Assembly (NCBI GenBank): GCA_947632485.1
Contig: CANRPJ010000009.1
Span: forward strand, 27,751-91,750
DNA: 64,000 bases
Reading direction: 5' to 3'
Source of the DNA: an uncultured Muribaculaceae bacterium
Lineage (GTDB): Bacteria; Bacteroidota; Bacteroidia; Bacteroidales; Muribaculaceae
The first letter of the stretch is position 1. Each line of letters starts with the position of its first letter. A program made the translations under genes and the position numbers. The notes beneath the pieces were generated by a model, which was not told the origin of the DNA, did not search any database, and worked only from the letters and a program-made list of their open reading frames with translations. Below, piece by piece: positions 50,706 through 58,686 of the stretch.

Positions 50706-51679
50706 TGTTTAAGCATCCCGGTCTGTTATGGCTGCTCCTGATTCTGATACCGATTGTTGCCTGGTATCTCTGGAAGCAGCGTAACTCCAACGCCTCGATG
50801 GGTCTTTCGAGCACTCTGGGCTTCGATAGTTTCGGTCTGAGCTGGAAAGTGATTCTGATGCACTGTTGCTTCGGGCTTCGCCTTATTGCCGTGGCGGCTG
50901 TGATAGTGGCTCTTGCGCGTCCGCAGACGCAAGATCACTTCAGGACGTCGCAGGTAGAGGGTACGGATATTGCCGTGGCGCTCGATATCTCAGGATCCAT
51001 GTCGGCCACTGATTTTCAGCCCAATCGCTTCGAAGCGGCTAAAGATGTGGCGGGGAAGTTCATCAATGGTCGCGAAAACGACAATATAAGCCTTATCGTT
51101 TTTGCCGGAGAGAGCCTGTCGCTTCTTCCCCTTACCAACGACCGCGCGGCTCTGGTCAACGCGTTGCAGAATGTGAAACTCGGTGACCTGCATGACGGTA
51201 CCGCCATCGGCGATGGTCTTTCGAGCGCCATAAATCGTCTTGCAAGCGGTAAGGCAAAGAGCAAGAGCATAATCCTGTTGACCGACGGAACCAATAATGC
51301 CGGCGATGTGCCCCCTTCCACAGCTGCTGAAATAGCACGCCAGAAGGGTATAAAGGTCTATACGATTGGAGTCGGAACCAATGGCTCGGTGCAGATTACT
51401 GATCCTTACGGTTTTTCTACTACCACTATGGAGACCAAGATCGACGAGGCTTCTTTGAAAAGCATCGCGCAAACTACGGGAGGCAAGTATTTCCGCGCCC
51501 GCGATAAGAGAATGCTCCAGGACGTGTTTGATGAGATCGACAGTCTGGAAAAGACGCGACTCGATGTGAGCCGCTTCACCCAGACGGAAGAGGATTTCAT
51601 GCCTTGGGTGCTTCTGGCTCTTTGTGCTTTTGCACTTGAATTGATCTGCCGCTACACAGTGTTGCGCCGGATACCATAA
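50702..51679 (+). CDS. batA: VWA-domain membrane protein BatA
   Basis: A 325-residue protein with two N-terminal hydrophobic helices, a von Willebrand factor A domain and a C-terminal helix (DFMPWVLLALCAFALELICR). The metal-ion-dependent adhesion site is complete: VALDISGSMSATDF, the threonine in DGTAIGDGLSSAI, and IILLTDGTNNAGDV. Bat proteins are named for aerotolerance in Bacteroides fragilis; the molecular job is not known. It overlaps the preceding gene by 4 bases and precedes batB by 18. Confidence 0.94.
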   Translation: MMFKHPGLLWLLLILIPIVAWYLWKQRNSNASMGLSSTLGFDSFGLSWKVILMHCCFGLRLIAVAAVIVALARPQTQDHFRTSQVEGTDIAVALDISGSMSATDFQPNRFEAAKDVAGKFINGRENDNISLIVFAGESLSLLPLTNDRAALVNALQNVKLGDLHDGTAIGDGLSSAINRLASGKAKSKSIILLTDGTNNAGDVPPSTAAEIARQKGIKVYTIGVGTNGSVQITDPYGFSTTTMETKIDEASLKSIAQTTGGKYFRARDKRMLQDVFDEIDSLEKTRLDVSRFTQTEEDFMPWVLLALCAFALELICRYTVLRRIP

Positions 51680-51697
51680 AAACAAGACAACAGACTG

Positions 51698-52741
51698 ATG
51701 TTTAGTTTCGCATATCCTCATTTACTTCTGCTGCTGGCTGCAGTGCCGCTGTTTGTGGCGCTTTACTTCTGGGCACGCTGGTCAAGGCGACGTAAGCTGC
51801 GCCGGTTTGGCCAACCTGAAGTGGTGGCAGGACTTATGCCGGAGGTTTCTCCCTATAAGCCCCCGGTGAAGATCACGCTTCAGATGCTTGCGCTTACGTG
51901 TCTGATTTTAGCCGTGGTAAGACCGTGGGGAGGTCTTAAAGATGAGAAAACAACCAAAGAGGGCATCGAAGTGATGATAGCTGTAGATGCCAGCAATTCC
52001 ATGCTGGCCTCTTCGACTTCTGATCCTGACGGTATGCAGCGCATGCGCACGGCCAAGCTGATGCTTGAGAAATTGATAAACAGGCTCGACAATGATCGCG
52101 TCGGGTTGATTATTTACGCCGGAGAGGCATATACGCTGATGCCGGTATCGAGCGACTATGTGTCTGCTCGAATGTTTCTTAACTCCATAGATCCGTCGGC
52201 TATCTCTGACCAGGGCACCAATATGGCGGCGGCTATCGATATGGCTACAGCTTCGTTCAGCGGAAAGAAAGATGTGGGGCGCGCCATTGTGCTGATCACC
52301 GACGCTGAGGAGCTCGAAGACTCTGAGGGAGTGATGGAGGCAGCTAAGGCATCAGCTAAAAGCGGCGTGCAGATCGATGTGATAGGCGTGGGTTCGGCTA
52401 CTCCGGTTCCCGTTCCGATGGGTCGCGGATACCTTACAGATCCCACTACCGGCGCTCCCGTGCAGACCGCTCTTAATGAGGATCTTGCTGCTGAGGTGGC
52501 AAAGGCTGGACATGGCATCTACGTGAATGCATCAAACTCCAATGCGCTCGGAGAGCTCGAAAAGCAACTTGATACAGTAAAGAAGACTGCTCTCGAAGCA
52601 TCTGTATTTGCTCTTCATGATGAGCTTTTCGGAATTTTCGCATGGATTGCGCTGGCGTTGATGATTATCGACATATTAGTGCTCGACAGGAAGATATCCT
52701 GGCTCGATAAGTTCACTTTCTTCAAGAAGGAGGAGAAATGA
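51698..52741 (+). CDS. batB: VWA-domain membrane protein BatB
   Basis: A 347-residue paralogue of BatA with the same layout: N-terminal helix pair, VWA domain, C-terminal helix (LFGIFAWIALALMIIDILVL). The metal site shows VAVDASNSMLASS and QGTNMAAAIDM. The third motif reads VLITDAEELED, where most VWA proteins have a glycine after the aspartate, a small deviation that may be normal for BatB. It overlaps batC by 4 bases. Confidence 0.94.
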   Translation: MFSFAYPHLLLLLAAVPLFVALYFWARWSRRRKLRRFGQPEVVAGLMPEVSPYKPPVKITLQMLALTCLILAVVRPWGGLKDEKTTKEGIEVMIAVDASNSMLASSTSDPDGMQRMRTAKLMLEKLINRLDNDRVGLIIYAGEAYTLMPVSSDYVSARMFLNSIDPSAISDQGTNMAAAIDMATASFSGKKDVGRAIVLITDAEELEDSEGVMEAAKASAKSGVQIDVIGVGSATPVPVPMGRGYLTDPTTGAPVQTALNEDLAAEVAKAGHGIYVNASNSNALGELEKQLDTVKKTALEASVFALHDELFGIFAWIALALMIIDILVLDRKISWLDKFTFFKKEEK

Positions 52742-53514
52742 GATTTAAGATATTGATACTGGCTTTGCTTGCCGCCGTGATTCCTTCGATGGCTTCCGAG
52801 TCAACCCGCAAGGAGCGTAATTTCATTACCGCCGGTAATGACCTTTACGGTAAAGGCAAATATTTCGAAGCCCAAAAAGAATATGAGAAGGCGCTGGAGC
52901 TGAATCCCAACAGTGCCGTAGCCCGCTATAACGTAGGACTCAGCCAGATAAGGCTATCTACAAAAGAGGGTGCCACAGAAGAGGAAACTAAGAAAATAAA
53001 GGAAGCTGCCGTGCAGAATATGCAGGCGGTGGCGCAGCTCGGAGCCAGCAAGCCTGAACTGGCGGGAAAGGCAAATTATAACCTGGGTAACCTCGCGTTC
53101 AATACGGAAGATTACCGTGGTGCCATTGATTTCTATAAGCAGGCTCTTCGCCTTAATCCTCAGGACGATGCTGCCCGACGCAATCTGAGAATTGCTCAGA
53201 AGAAAATCCAGAACCAGGATAAGAATGAGCAGAATAAAGACCAGAATCAGGACCAGCAGGATCAGAATAAAGATCAGAACAAGGATCAGAATAAAGACCA
53301 GAACCAGAATCAGGATCAACAGGATAAGCAGGATCAGCAACAGAATCAACAGCAGCAGGATCAACAGCAACAGCAGCAGGAGCGAATGAATCCGCAGGCT
53401 GCTGAGCAGATTCTGAAAGCTATTGAAAATAAGGAGAATAATACCCGAGCAAGAGTAGCAAATCCCGGTAAGGGAGATAAGGCGAGGGATAAGCGGAATC
53501 GAAAGAACTGGTAG
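52738..53514 (+). CDS. batC: TPR protein BatC with Gln/Asp/Asn/Lys low-complexity tail
   Basis: A 258-residue exported protein. Residues 1-20 are a signal peptide; about 30-150 hold TPR pairs (NDLYGKGKYFEAQKEYEKAL, ALELNPNSAVARYNVGL, AIDFYKQALRLNPQDDAARR). From about 155 to 218 it is a near-pure run of Asn, Lys, Asp and Gln built on units such as DQNKDQN and ending in poly-Gln. The matching DNA is a degenerate 6/9-base repeat at 53215-53380 in which copies can slip. BatC is thought to form a periplasmic complex with BatB and BatA. Confidence 0.92.
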   Translation: MRFKILILALLAAVIPSMASESTRKERNFITAGNDLYGKGKYFEAQKEYEKALELNPNSAVARYNVGLSQIRLSTKEGATEEETKKIKEAAVQNMQAVAQLGASKPELAGKANYNLGNLAFNTEDYRGAIDFYKQALRLNPQDDAARRNLRIAQKKIQNQDKNEQNKDQNQDQQDQNKDQNKDQNKDQNQNQDQQDKQDQQQNQQQQDQQQQQQERMNPQAAEQILKAIENKENNTRARVANPGKGDKARDKRNRKNW

Positions 53515-53517
53515 AAG

Positions 53518-54423
53518 ATGAGACTATTGGCAGCTCTGTTATGTCTTATGATGCCAGCCGTGGCTTTTTCGGCCGGCGGCAGGAAGGCATTGTCTGAGAA
53601 AGTGTTGGAGCTTGGTGTAAAGCTGAGTGACAACAAGACTTTTATGGGGCAGCCAATCTTATATACCGAGACTTTGGCGGTGCCTCAGGGTTTAGAGGTA
53701 TCAGGTGTGGCAAAGGTCACTGATCCGGTTTTTGCAGGATTCGATATCGAGGAAATCGGTACGGAGGCTCCTCGCAATGAGCAGCGAAAGGGCGAATCAG
53801 TTACTGTAGGCGGTCTCCGCTCATTTATACTCTTCCCTAAGCACTCAGGAATTCTAAAGCTCGGCGGCGGAAGCTATCTTATTCAGACCAGGAAGCCTAT
53901 GCGCACCTATGATCCTATGTTTGGCGAAGTGCTCAACTTCTCGGTCGATGAGAAGGAGCTTTCTGCCAACGTAGTTTCCGTGAAAGTCCGTGAGCTGCCC
54001 GGTAAGGCTCCGGCGGGATTCTGCGGCACTATCGGAGAATACTCTCTTGAGTATGAGGTGCCTGAAGGTCGCATATCAGTAGGCGAAGATGCAGTGTTCC
54101 TGCTTAAGATAAAGGGTAGAGGCTATCTGAGATCCGACAATCTGCCTAATCTGCGTGAGCTTTTTCCGGAGGCACTGGCAGTGAAGTCGATGAGTGTGGA
54201 GCCCCGGGCTCAGATCACGCCTGACGGCCTTCTTTCAGAAGCTGTGTTTGAGTTTACCTTCGTGCCTTCCGAGGAAGGCGATTTGCAGCTCCCCGCTCTG
54301 GGGATTCCGGTTTTCAATCCCCGCAAGGCTCTCTATGAGGTTATCACAGTTGAGCCGATGCTTATTCAGGTTCAGTCGGCTCCCAGGCTGAGAAAGGAGC
54401 CAACAATCCTTGTAAAACTCTGA
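53518..54423 (+). CDS. BatD-like exported protein, short form
   Basis: A 301-residue protein with signal peptide (MRLLAALLCLMMPAVAFSAG). Its core resembles the oxygen-tolerance/BatD family: the GQPILYTETLAVPQGLEVSG opening, YDPMFGEVLNFSVDE, VSVKVRELPGKAPAGFCGTI, and GEDAVFLLKIKGRGYLRSDN. It ends right after the beta domains, with no membrane helix or cytoplasmic tail. It sits directly before the full-length BatD gene, so it looks like a shortened tandem paralogue. Confidence 0.82.
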   Translation: MRLLAALLCLMMPAVAFSAGGRKALSEKVLELGVKLSDNKTFMGQPILYTETLAVPQGLEVSGVAKVTDPVFAGFDIEEIGTEAPRNEQRKGESVTVGGLRSFILFPKHSGILKLGGGSYLIQTRKPMRTYDPMFGEVLNFSVDEKELSANVVSVKVRELPGKAPAGFCGTIGEYSLEYEVPEGRISVGEDAVFLLKIKGRGYLRSDNLPNLRELFPEALAVKSMSVEPRAQITPDGLLSEAVFEFTFVPSEEGDLQLPALGIPVFNPRKALYEVITVEPMLIQVQSAPRLRKEPTILVKL

Positions 54424-54427
54424 TGAA

Positions 54428-56278
54428 ATGCAGGTATCAATGAAGCTATCTGGTAAATTCCGCCGCCTGGCGCTTCTGGTGGCTCTTCTTTTTTCCGTAT
54501 TCTCATTGGCCGCGTCTTCTGGAGTGAGGCTTAGTGTGGAGCCGGCTCGCGGAAAGAGAGGCATAGCGGTGGGCGATGCTTTCTATCTTACTATCACAGT
54601 TACAGATCTGAAAGGAGATGTAGCTGCTCCTGCTTCGGTGCCGGGAGCGAATGTGGTTTATTTCGCGCTTACGGGGCAGTCTTCATCGATGACTACGGTA
54701 AACGGCCACACCACCCAGTCATCGGCAAAGACCTACACTGCTACGTGCAGGGCTAAGACTCAGGGCGATTATACTTTCGGACCGATCACGGTGGCTGGCG
54801 TTAGGAGCAATACTGTAAGCTACAAGATCGGTGCTCCTGGATCAAATGAACCTCCTGCACCAAAGCCTAATGCGCAAGGAAATGCACCTGACCGCTCCGG
54901 CGATGGCCCCAAGTTCATAGGAAAGGGTGATGGAAACCTTTTTCTGCGGGCCTCGGTATCTAAGACTACCGCCTTTGAGCAGGAGGCGCTCGTATATACC
55001 GTGAAGCTCTATTCTTCCTATGCCCAGATAAAATTCATAGGAGCTACGGAAGCGCCTAAGTTTGAGGGTTTTGTAATAGAGGAAAGTAAAGATGTGAGTC
55101 AGCAGCTCACTTATGAGACCTATCAAGGGAAAACCTATGCTACAGCAGTAATAGCCCGCTATATCATCTTCCCGCAGATGACCGGCTCGCTAAAGGTGCT
55201 GGGTAATACCTATACGGTATCTGTCGATGAGCGTGAGTATTATCACGATCCTTTCTGGGGGCAGATGTCGGTAAGTAAGCCGATGCAGCTAAATGTGAGT
55301 CCCAATGACCTCAGTATTGAGGTGAAACCGCTGCCTCAGCCTCAGCCCGCGAATTTCTCCGGCGGAGTGGGCCACTTCGAGATCTATTCCACATTCCCAA
55401 AGACCTCGTTGCTTACAAATCAGGCTGCGCAGGCGGTCTATACAGTGACAGGCACCGGTAATGTGAAATACGTTAAGCTGCCGGATCTTAACGCTATTTA
55501 TCCTTCGCAACTTGAGGTTTACACTCCCACGGCTGATGTGAAAGCCCAGGTAGGAAGCACCAACGTGACCGGCACAATCGATTTCGATTACTCTTTCATG
55601 CCTCTTGAAACAGGCAGTTTCACGATTCCTTCTGTCTCCTTGGTATATTTCAATCCCGATTCGGGCCAGTATGAAACGAGCGTGGCAAAGGGGACTGAGG
55701 TTACCGTTGGTGCCGGAAAGGCCTCCGCAAAGTCGCAGACAAAAGAGAAGACAGTATTCCATTCGGAGCTGATGTCAGCCGGAACTAAGCTCCTTAAGGA
55801 GCATCGGCCGATTATCCGTGGCTTTGCCTATTGGCTATGGTTCATTATCCCTACATTAGTGCTCGTTGCAGCAGTAGTTGTATGGCGTAAGCAGGCGGCA
55901 ATGAATGCCGACGTGATAGGTACTCGCAGCCGAAGAGCTAACAAGGTGGCCCGCAAGCGGCTCAAGAGGGCAGCGCTCTGCCTTAAGAAGGGTGATTCCG
56001 CGAATTTCTACGATGAGATGCTTGCTGCGCTCTGGGGCTATCTGGGCGATAAACTGAAAATACCTGGATCGGAGCTGAATCGCGATAACGTGACAGGGCG
56101 ACTCGCTGAAGGGGGTATTGATGAATCGGCCCGTGATGAGGTGGTGCGTCTGGTTGATGTTTGCGAGTTTGCCAAATATGCTCCCGCTGCCTCAAAAGGA
56201 GATATGCAGGGTGTTTACGACAGCGCGGCTCGCCTGATCGATCGGCTGGAAGATGACTTCAAACAAGATAAAAGATGA
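54428..56278 (+). CDS. batD: Oxygen-tolerance protein BatD
   Basis: A 616-residue membrane protein. Signal region (LALLVALLFSVFSLAASSG), then several immunoglobulin-like beta domains (GDAFYLTITVTDLKGDVAAP, LFLRASVSKTTAFEQEALVY, YYHDPFWGQMSVSKPMQLNV, VKPLPQPQPANFSGGVGHFE), one membrane helix near residue 475 (YWLWFIIPTLVLVAAVVVW), and a cytoplasmic tail with paired helices. ATG 54428 is used; ATG 54440 is also possible. It overlaps batE by 4 bases. Confidence 0.92.
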   Translation: MQVSMKLSGKFRRLALLVALLFSVFSLAASSGVRLSVEPARGKRGIAVGDAFYLTITVTDLKGDVAAPASVPGANVVYFALTGQSSSMTTVNGHTTQSSAKTYTATCRAKTQGDYTFGPITVAGVRSNTVSYKIGAPGSNEPPAPKPNAQGNAPDRSGDGPKFIGKGDGNLFLRASVSKTTAFEQEALVYTVKLYSSYAQIKFIGATEAPKFEGFVIEESKDVSQQLTYETYQGKTYATAVIARYIIFPQMTGSLKVLGNTYTVSVDEREYYHDPFWGQMSVSKPMQLNVSPNDLSIEVKPLPQPQPANFSGGVGHFEIYSTFPKTSLLTNQAAQAVYTVTGTGNVKYVKLPDLNAIYPSQLEVYTPTADVKAQVGSTNVTGTIDFDYSFMPLETGSFTIPSVSLVYFNPDSGQYETSVAKGTEVTVGAGKASAKSQTKEKTVFHSELMSAGTKLLKEHRPIIRGFAYWLWFIIPTLVLVAAVVVWRKQAAMNADVIGTRSRRANKVARKRLKRAALCLKKGDSANFYDEMLAALWGYLGDKLKIPGSELNRDNVTGRLAEGGIDESARDEVVRLVDVCEFAKYAPAASKGDMQGVYDSAARLIDRLEDDFKQDKR

Positions 56279-57078
56279 GAAGCAGGCTTTTGATTGCAGT
56301 GTTTGTATGCCTCGGATCGCTGTCGGCTTGGGGAAGCGATCTTGTGGCCAAGGGTGATTCAGCCTACGAGGCCGGCCGATACCTTGATGCTATAGAGCTT
56401 TACCGGCAGGCCGTGGCAGAGGAGGGCACTTCTCCACAACTGCTTTATAATCTTGGAAACGCATGTGTAAAGAATGGAGACCCCGGTTCCGCGGTAATCT
56501 ATTATCTTAGGGCTCTCAGGATTGATCCCTCTTCTAAAGAGATACGCAATAATCTCCGCTATGCCGAACTGGCTGTGGCTGACTGTAATAAGGCTGATCT
56601 GAAAGGAAAGCAGGTGAGTGTGGAAGAAGATAAGGCATCATTTCTCGGAAGAGTGCAAACCTCAATTACGCAAAACACCGCTTCCGACGTCTGGGCCTGG
56701 GCTGCTGCTATCTGCTTTGTAACCTTTATTCTATCTCTCGCCGGTTACATTTTTGTAAAGGCCGTTTTTGTGCGGAAGGCTTGTTTCTTCGGTGGCTTCG
56801 TGCTTCTCGTTTGTGCGGTGCTTTTCATCATATTCGGAGAGATGGCGGCGTCAAAGGCTGCCCGTACAGATGAAGCTGTAATCTCAGCCTTCAAGACGCA
56901 GCTCGTATCAGATCCCGATACTACGTCCCAACCTGTCTCCGCGCCTCTCAACAAGGGTACGAAAGTTGAGATTCTCGAAGTGGAGACCGGCCCGACCGGA
57001 AAGCCTAATTGGTATAAAGTGCGCCGAAACTCTAATTATGTAGGTTGGGTACGCGCCTCGGAAATAGAGATAATTTAA
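56275..57078 (+). CDS. batE: TPR and SH3-type protein BatE
   Basis: A 267-residue protein with a signal peptide, TPR pairs in the first half (YEAGRYLDAIELYRQAVAEE, LLYNLGNACVKNGDPGSAVI), two membrane helices around residues 140-190 (AWAAAICFVTFILSLAGYIF, GFVLLVCAVLFIIFGEM), and a C-terminal bacterial SH3 domain (NKGTKVEILEVETGPTGKPN, VGWVRASEIEII). It closes the Bat operon. The combination of TPR, membrane pair and SH3 is that of BatE. Confidence 0.92.
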   Translation: MRSRLLIAVFVCLGSLSAWGSDLVAKGDSAYEAGRYLDAIELYRQAVAEEGTSPQLLYNLGNACVKNGDPGSAVIYYLRALRIDPSSKEIRNNLRYAELAVADCNKADLKGKQVSVEEDKASFLGRVQTSITQNTASDVWAWAAAICFVTFILSLAGYIFVKAVFVRKACFFGGFVLLVCAVLFIIFGEMAASKAARTDEAVISAFKTQLVSDPDTTSQPVSAPLNKGTKVEILEVETGPTGKPNWYKVRRNSNYVGWVRASEIEII

Positions 57079-57162
57079 CTTAAATGTTTGAAAGCTACTC
57101 GTTTCAGCCAGTAAGTTAAGTAGAGATGCCCCTCTCCGCATTCAAAAATATTGCGCGAAGGG

Positions 57163-57193
57163 TTGCAGGAAATCAAAAAATTGTCTAAATTAG
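57163..57193 (+). promoter_or_regulatory. Probable promoter of the small HTH-like gene
   Basis: TTG at 57163-57165, 20 bases, TAAATTAG at 57186-57193, one base off TAnnTTTG, 45 bases before the ATG at 57239. Confidence 0.55.
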
Positions 57194-57238
57194 CCCTCAA
57201 ATAACAAGAAAACTACAAACTTAAAAACCTATAGACCT

Positions 57239-57505
57239 ATGAGCATGACTATAACCTTCAACGAGCTCCGCCGTCTGAAAGACAGTCTTCCCGACGGAAG
57301 TATGCATCGTATAGCCGACGAACTCAACGTTACAGTGCAGACCGTTAGAAACTATTTCGGTGGCGTTAACTATCAGTTCGGTAAAAACGCCGGTATGCAT
57401 ATCGAACCGGGACCCGGCGGGGGTATCGTAGTGCTCGATGATACGACCATCTACGATATGGCAACCAAGATTCTCGAAGAGGAGAACAACAAGAAGGAGG
57501 CCTGA
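57239..57505 (+). CDS. Small conserved HTH-like protein
   Basis: An 88-residue protein. Residues about 20-43 (GSMHRIADELNVTVQTVRNY) form a helix-turn-helix-like pattern; a Gly-rich segment follows (HIEPGPGGGIVVLDDTT) and an acidic C-terminal helix. I recognise it as a common small Bacteroidales DNA-binding-like protein but cannot assign a role. It has its own promoter and lies 36 bases before the universal stress protein gene. Confidence 0.78.
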   Translation: MSMTITFNELRRLKDSLPDGSMHRIADELNVTVQTVRNYFGGVNYQFGKNAGMHIEPGPGGGIVVLDDTTIYDMATKILEEENNKKEA

Positions 57506-57541
57506 GCCTTCTGAGACTGACAATCTTACAGCGATGCGCTG

Positions 57542-58663
57542 ATGGATGCTTCATCGAAAGTGACCATTGCCATTAATTCGCCGAAAGCCGCGCGAAGAAA
57601 CGCCAGGATTTTGGCCGACCACGGTGTCGACGTTGAGGTCGTGCCTGATGGAGAGCATGTGGCTCTTAAAGTAGTAGCCGACGATGTGGCTGAGGCTGTT
57701 AGGCTGCTTGAGGAGCAGGTGATGGTGCGTGCCGCCACGCAATCGCAGATGCAAAACGAGGGTATGGGCAGCAGACTGCTCATACCCGTCGATTTCTCCC
57801 ACTATGCCGAAATGGCGTGTAGGGTAGGATTTGAGTTCGCGCGTCGTCTTGATATGAAGGCGTGTGTGCTCCATTCTTATCCCATGCTTGAGTTTGGAGA
57901 GGCATTGGCCTTAGATAATTCCGGGCTTGATGGTTCCGGTTTTCAGCCCTCCGATGCTATCATGGCCGCTCAGGAAGATGCCGTAGTAAGAGAGCAGGCA
58001 CTCAAGCAGATGAGTAAGCTCAGGAAAAAGATCGACGCGGCGATAGCGGCGGGACGTCTTCCCGCCGTAGAGTATTCTACTGAAGTGCGCGAAGGGGTGC
58101 CCGAAGAAACGATTCTGGAATATTCCAAGGTTATGAAGCCGGCTCTTATAGTAATGGCTACCAGGGGCTCTGACAAGAAGAAGGAGGAACTCGTAGGCAG
58201 TGTCACCGCCGAGGTGCTTGATTCCTGCCGTGTGCCGGTGTTTACCGTTCCGGAGAACTATGATTTTCCGGGTGTTGCTGAAATCCGTCGGCTTGTGTTC
58301 TTCTGTAATCTCGACAATCAGGACGCTCTTTCGATGGCAGAGTTCATGCACCTTTTCGATTGCCCGCAGGTCGATATTACCCTTATCCCGGTCAATGAGA
58401 AGGCCGGCGGCGATATTGAGGCGAAAGTAGAGCGCTTGAAAGATTATTTTAAGGAAAACTATGTTGGAGTCAATTTTCAAACCAGAGTTTTCCCAGCTAA
58501 GACTTTCCGCTCAGAGATAGAGGCGTTTATGCATAGTGAAGATGTGCAGCTGCTGGTGGTTCCAAATAAAAAAATCAATATATTCCGGCGTCTCTTTAAT
58601 CCCGGAATAGCTCATAAGATATTGTTCGAGCGCGATGTGCCTATGTTGGCGCTCCCCGTCTGA
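57542..58663 (+). CDS. Universal stress protein with N-terminal DUF2007-like domain
   Basis: A 373-residue cytoplasmic protein. Residues about 1-60 (VTIAINSPKAARRNARILAD, then VADDVAEAVRLLEEQV) resemble a DUF2007 'putative signal transducing protein' fold. From about 75 a UspA domain begins (LLIPVDFSHYAEMACRVGFE) and ends with the ATP-loop pattern VMATRGSDKKKEELVGSVTA and VPVFTVP; a second, more degenerate Usp half follows (FFCNLDNQDALSMAEFM) and ends FERDVPMLALPV. The G-2X-G-9X-G(S/T) motif is near-complete in the first half only. Confidence 0.88.
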   Translation: MDASSKVTIAINSPKAARRNARILADHGVDVEVVPDGEHVALKVVADDVAEAVRLLEEQVMVRAATQSQMQNEGMGSRLLIPVDFSHYAEMACRVGFEFARRLDMKACVLHSYPMLEFGEALALDNSGLDGSGFQPSDAIMAAQEDAVVREQALKQMSKLRKKIDAAIAAGRLPAVEYSTEVREGVPEETILEYSKVMKPALIVMATRGSDKKKEELVGSVTAEVLDSCRVPVFTVPENYDFPGVAEIRRLVFFCNLDNQDALSMAEFMHLFDCPQVDITLIPVNEKAGGDIEAKVERLKDYFKENYVGVNFQTRVFPAKTFRSEIEAFMHSEDVQLLVVPNKKINIFRRLFNPGIAHKILFERDVPMLALPV

Positions 58664-58686
58664 TCTCTCTTTTTTCATATCCATTT

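Noticed and set aside
53215..53380. Repeat array in batC considered as CRISPR or a satellite
   Set aside because: Units are short, degenerate and continuously coding for a Gln/Asp/Asn/Lys tail; there are no spacers and no cas genes.
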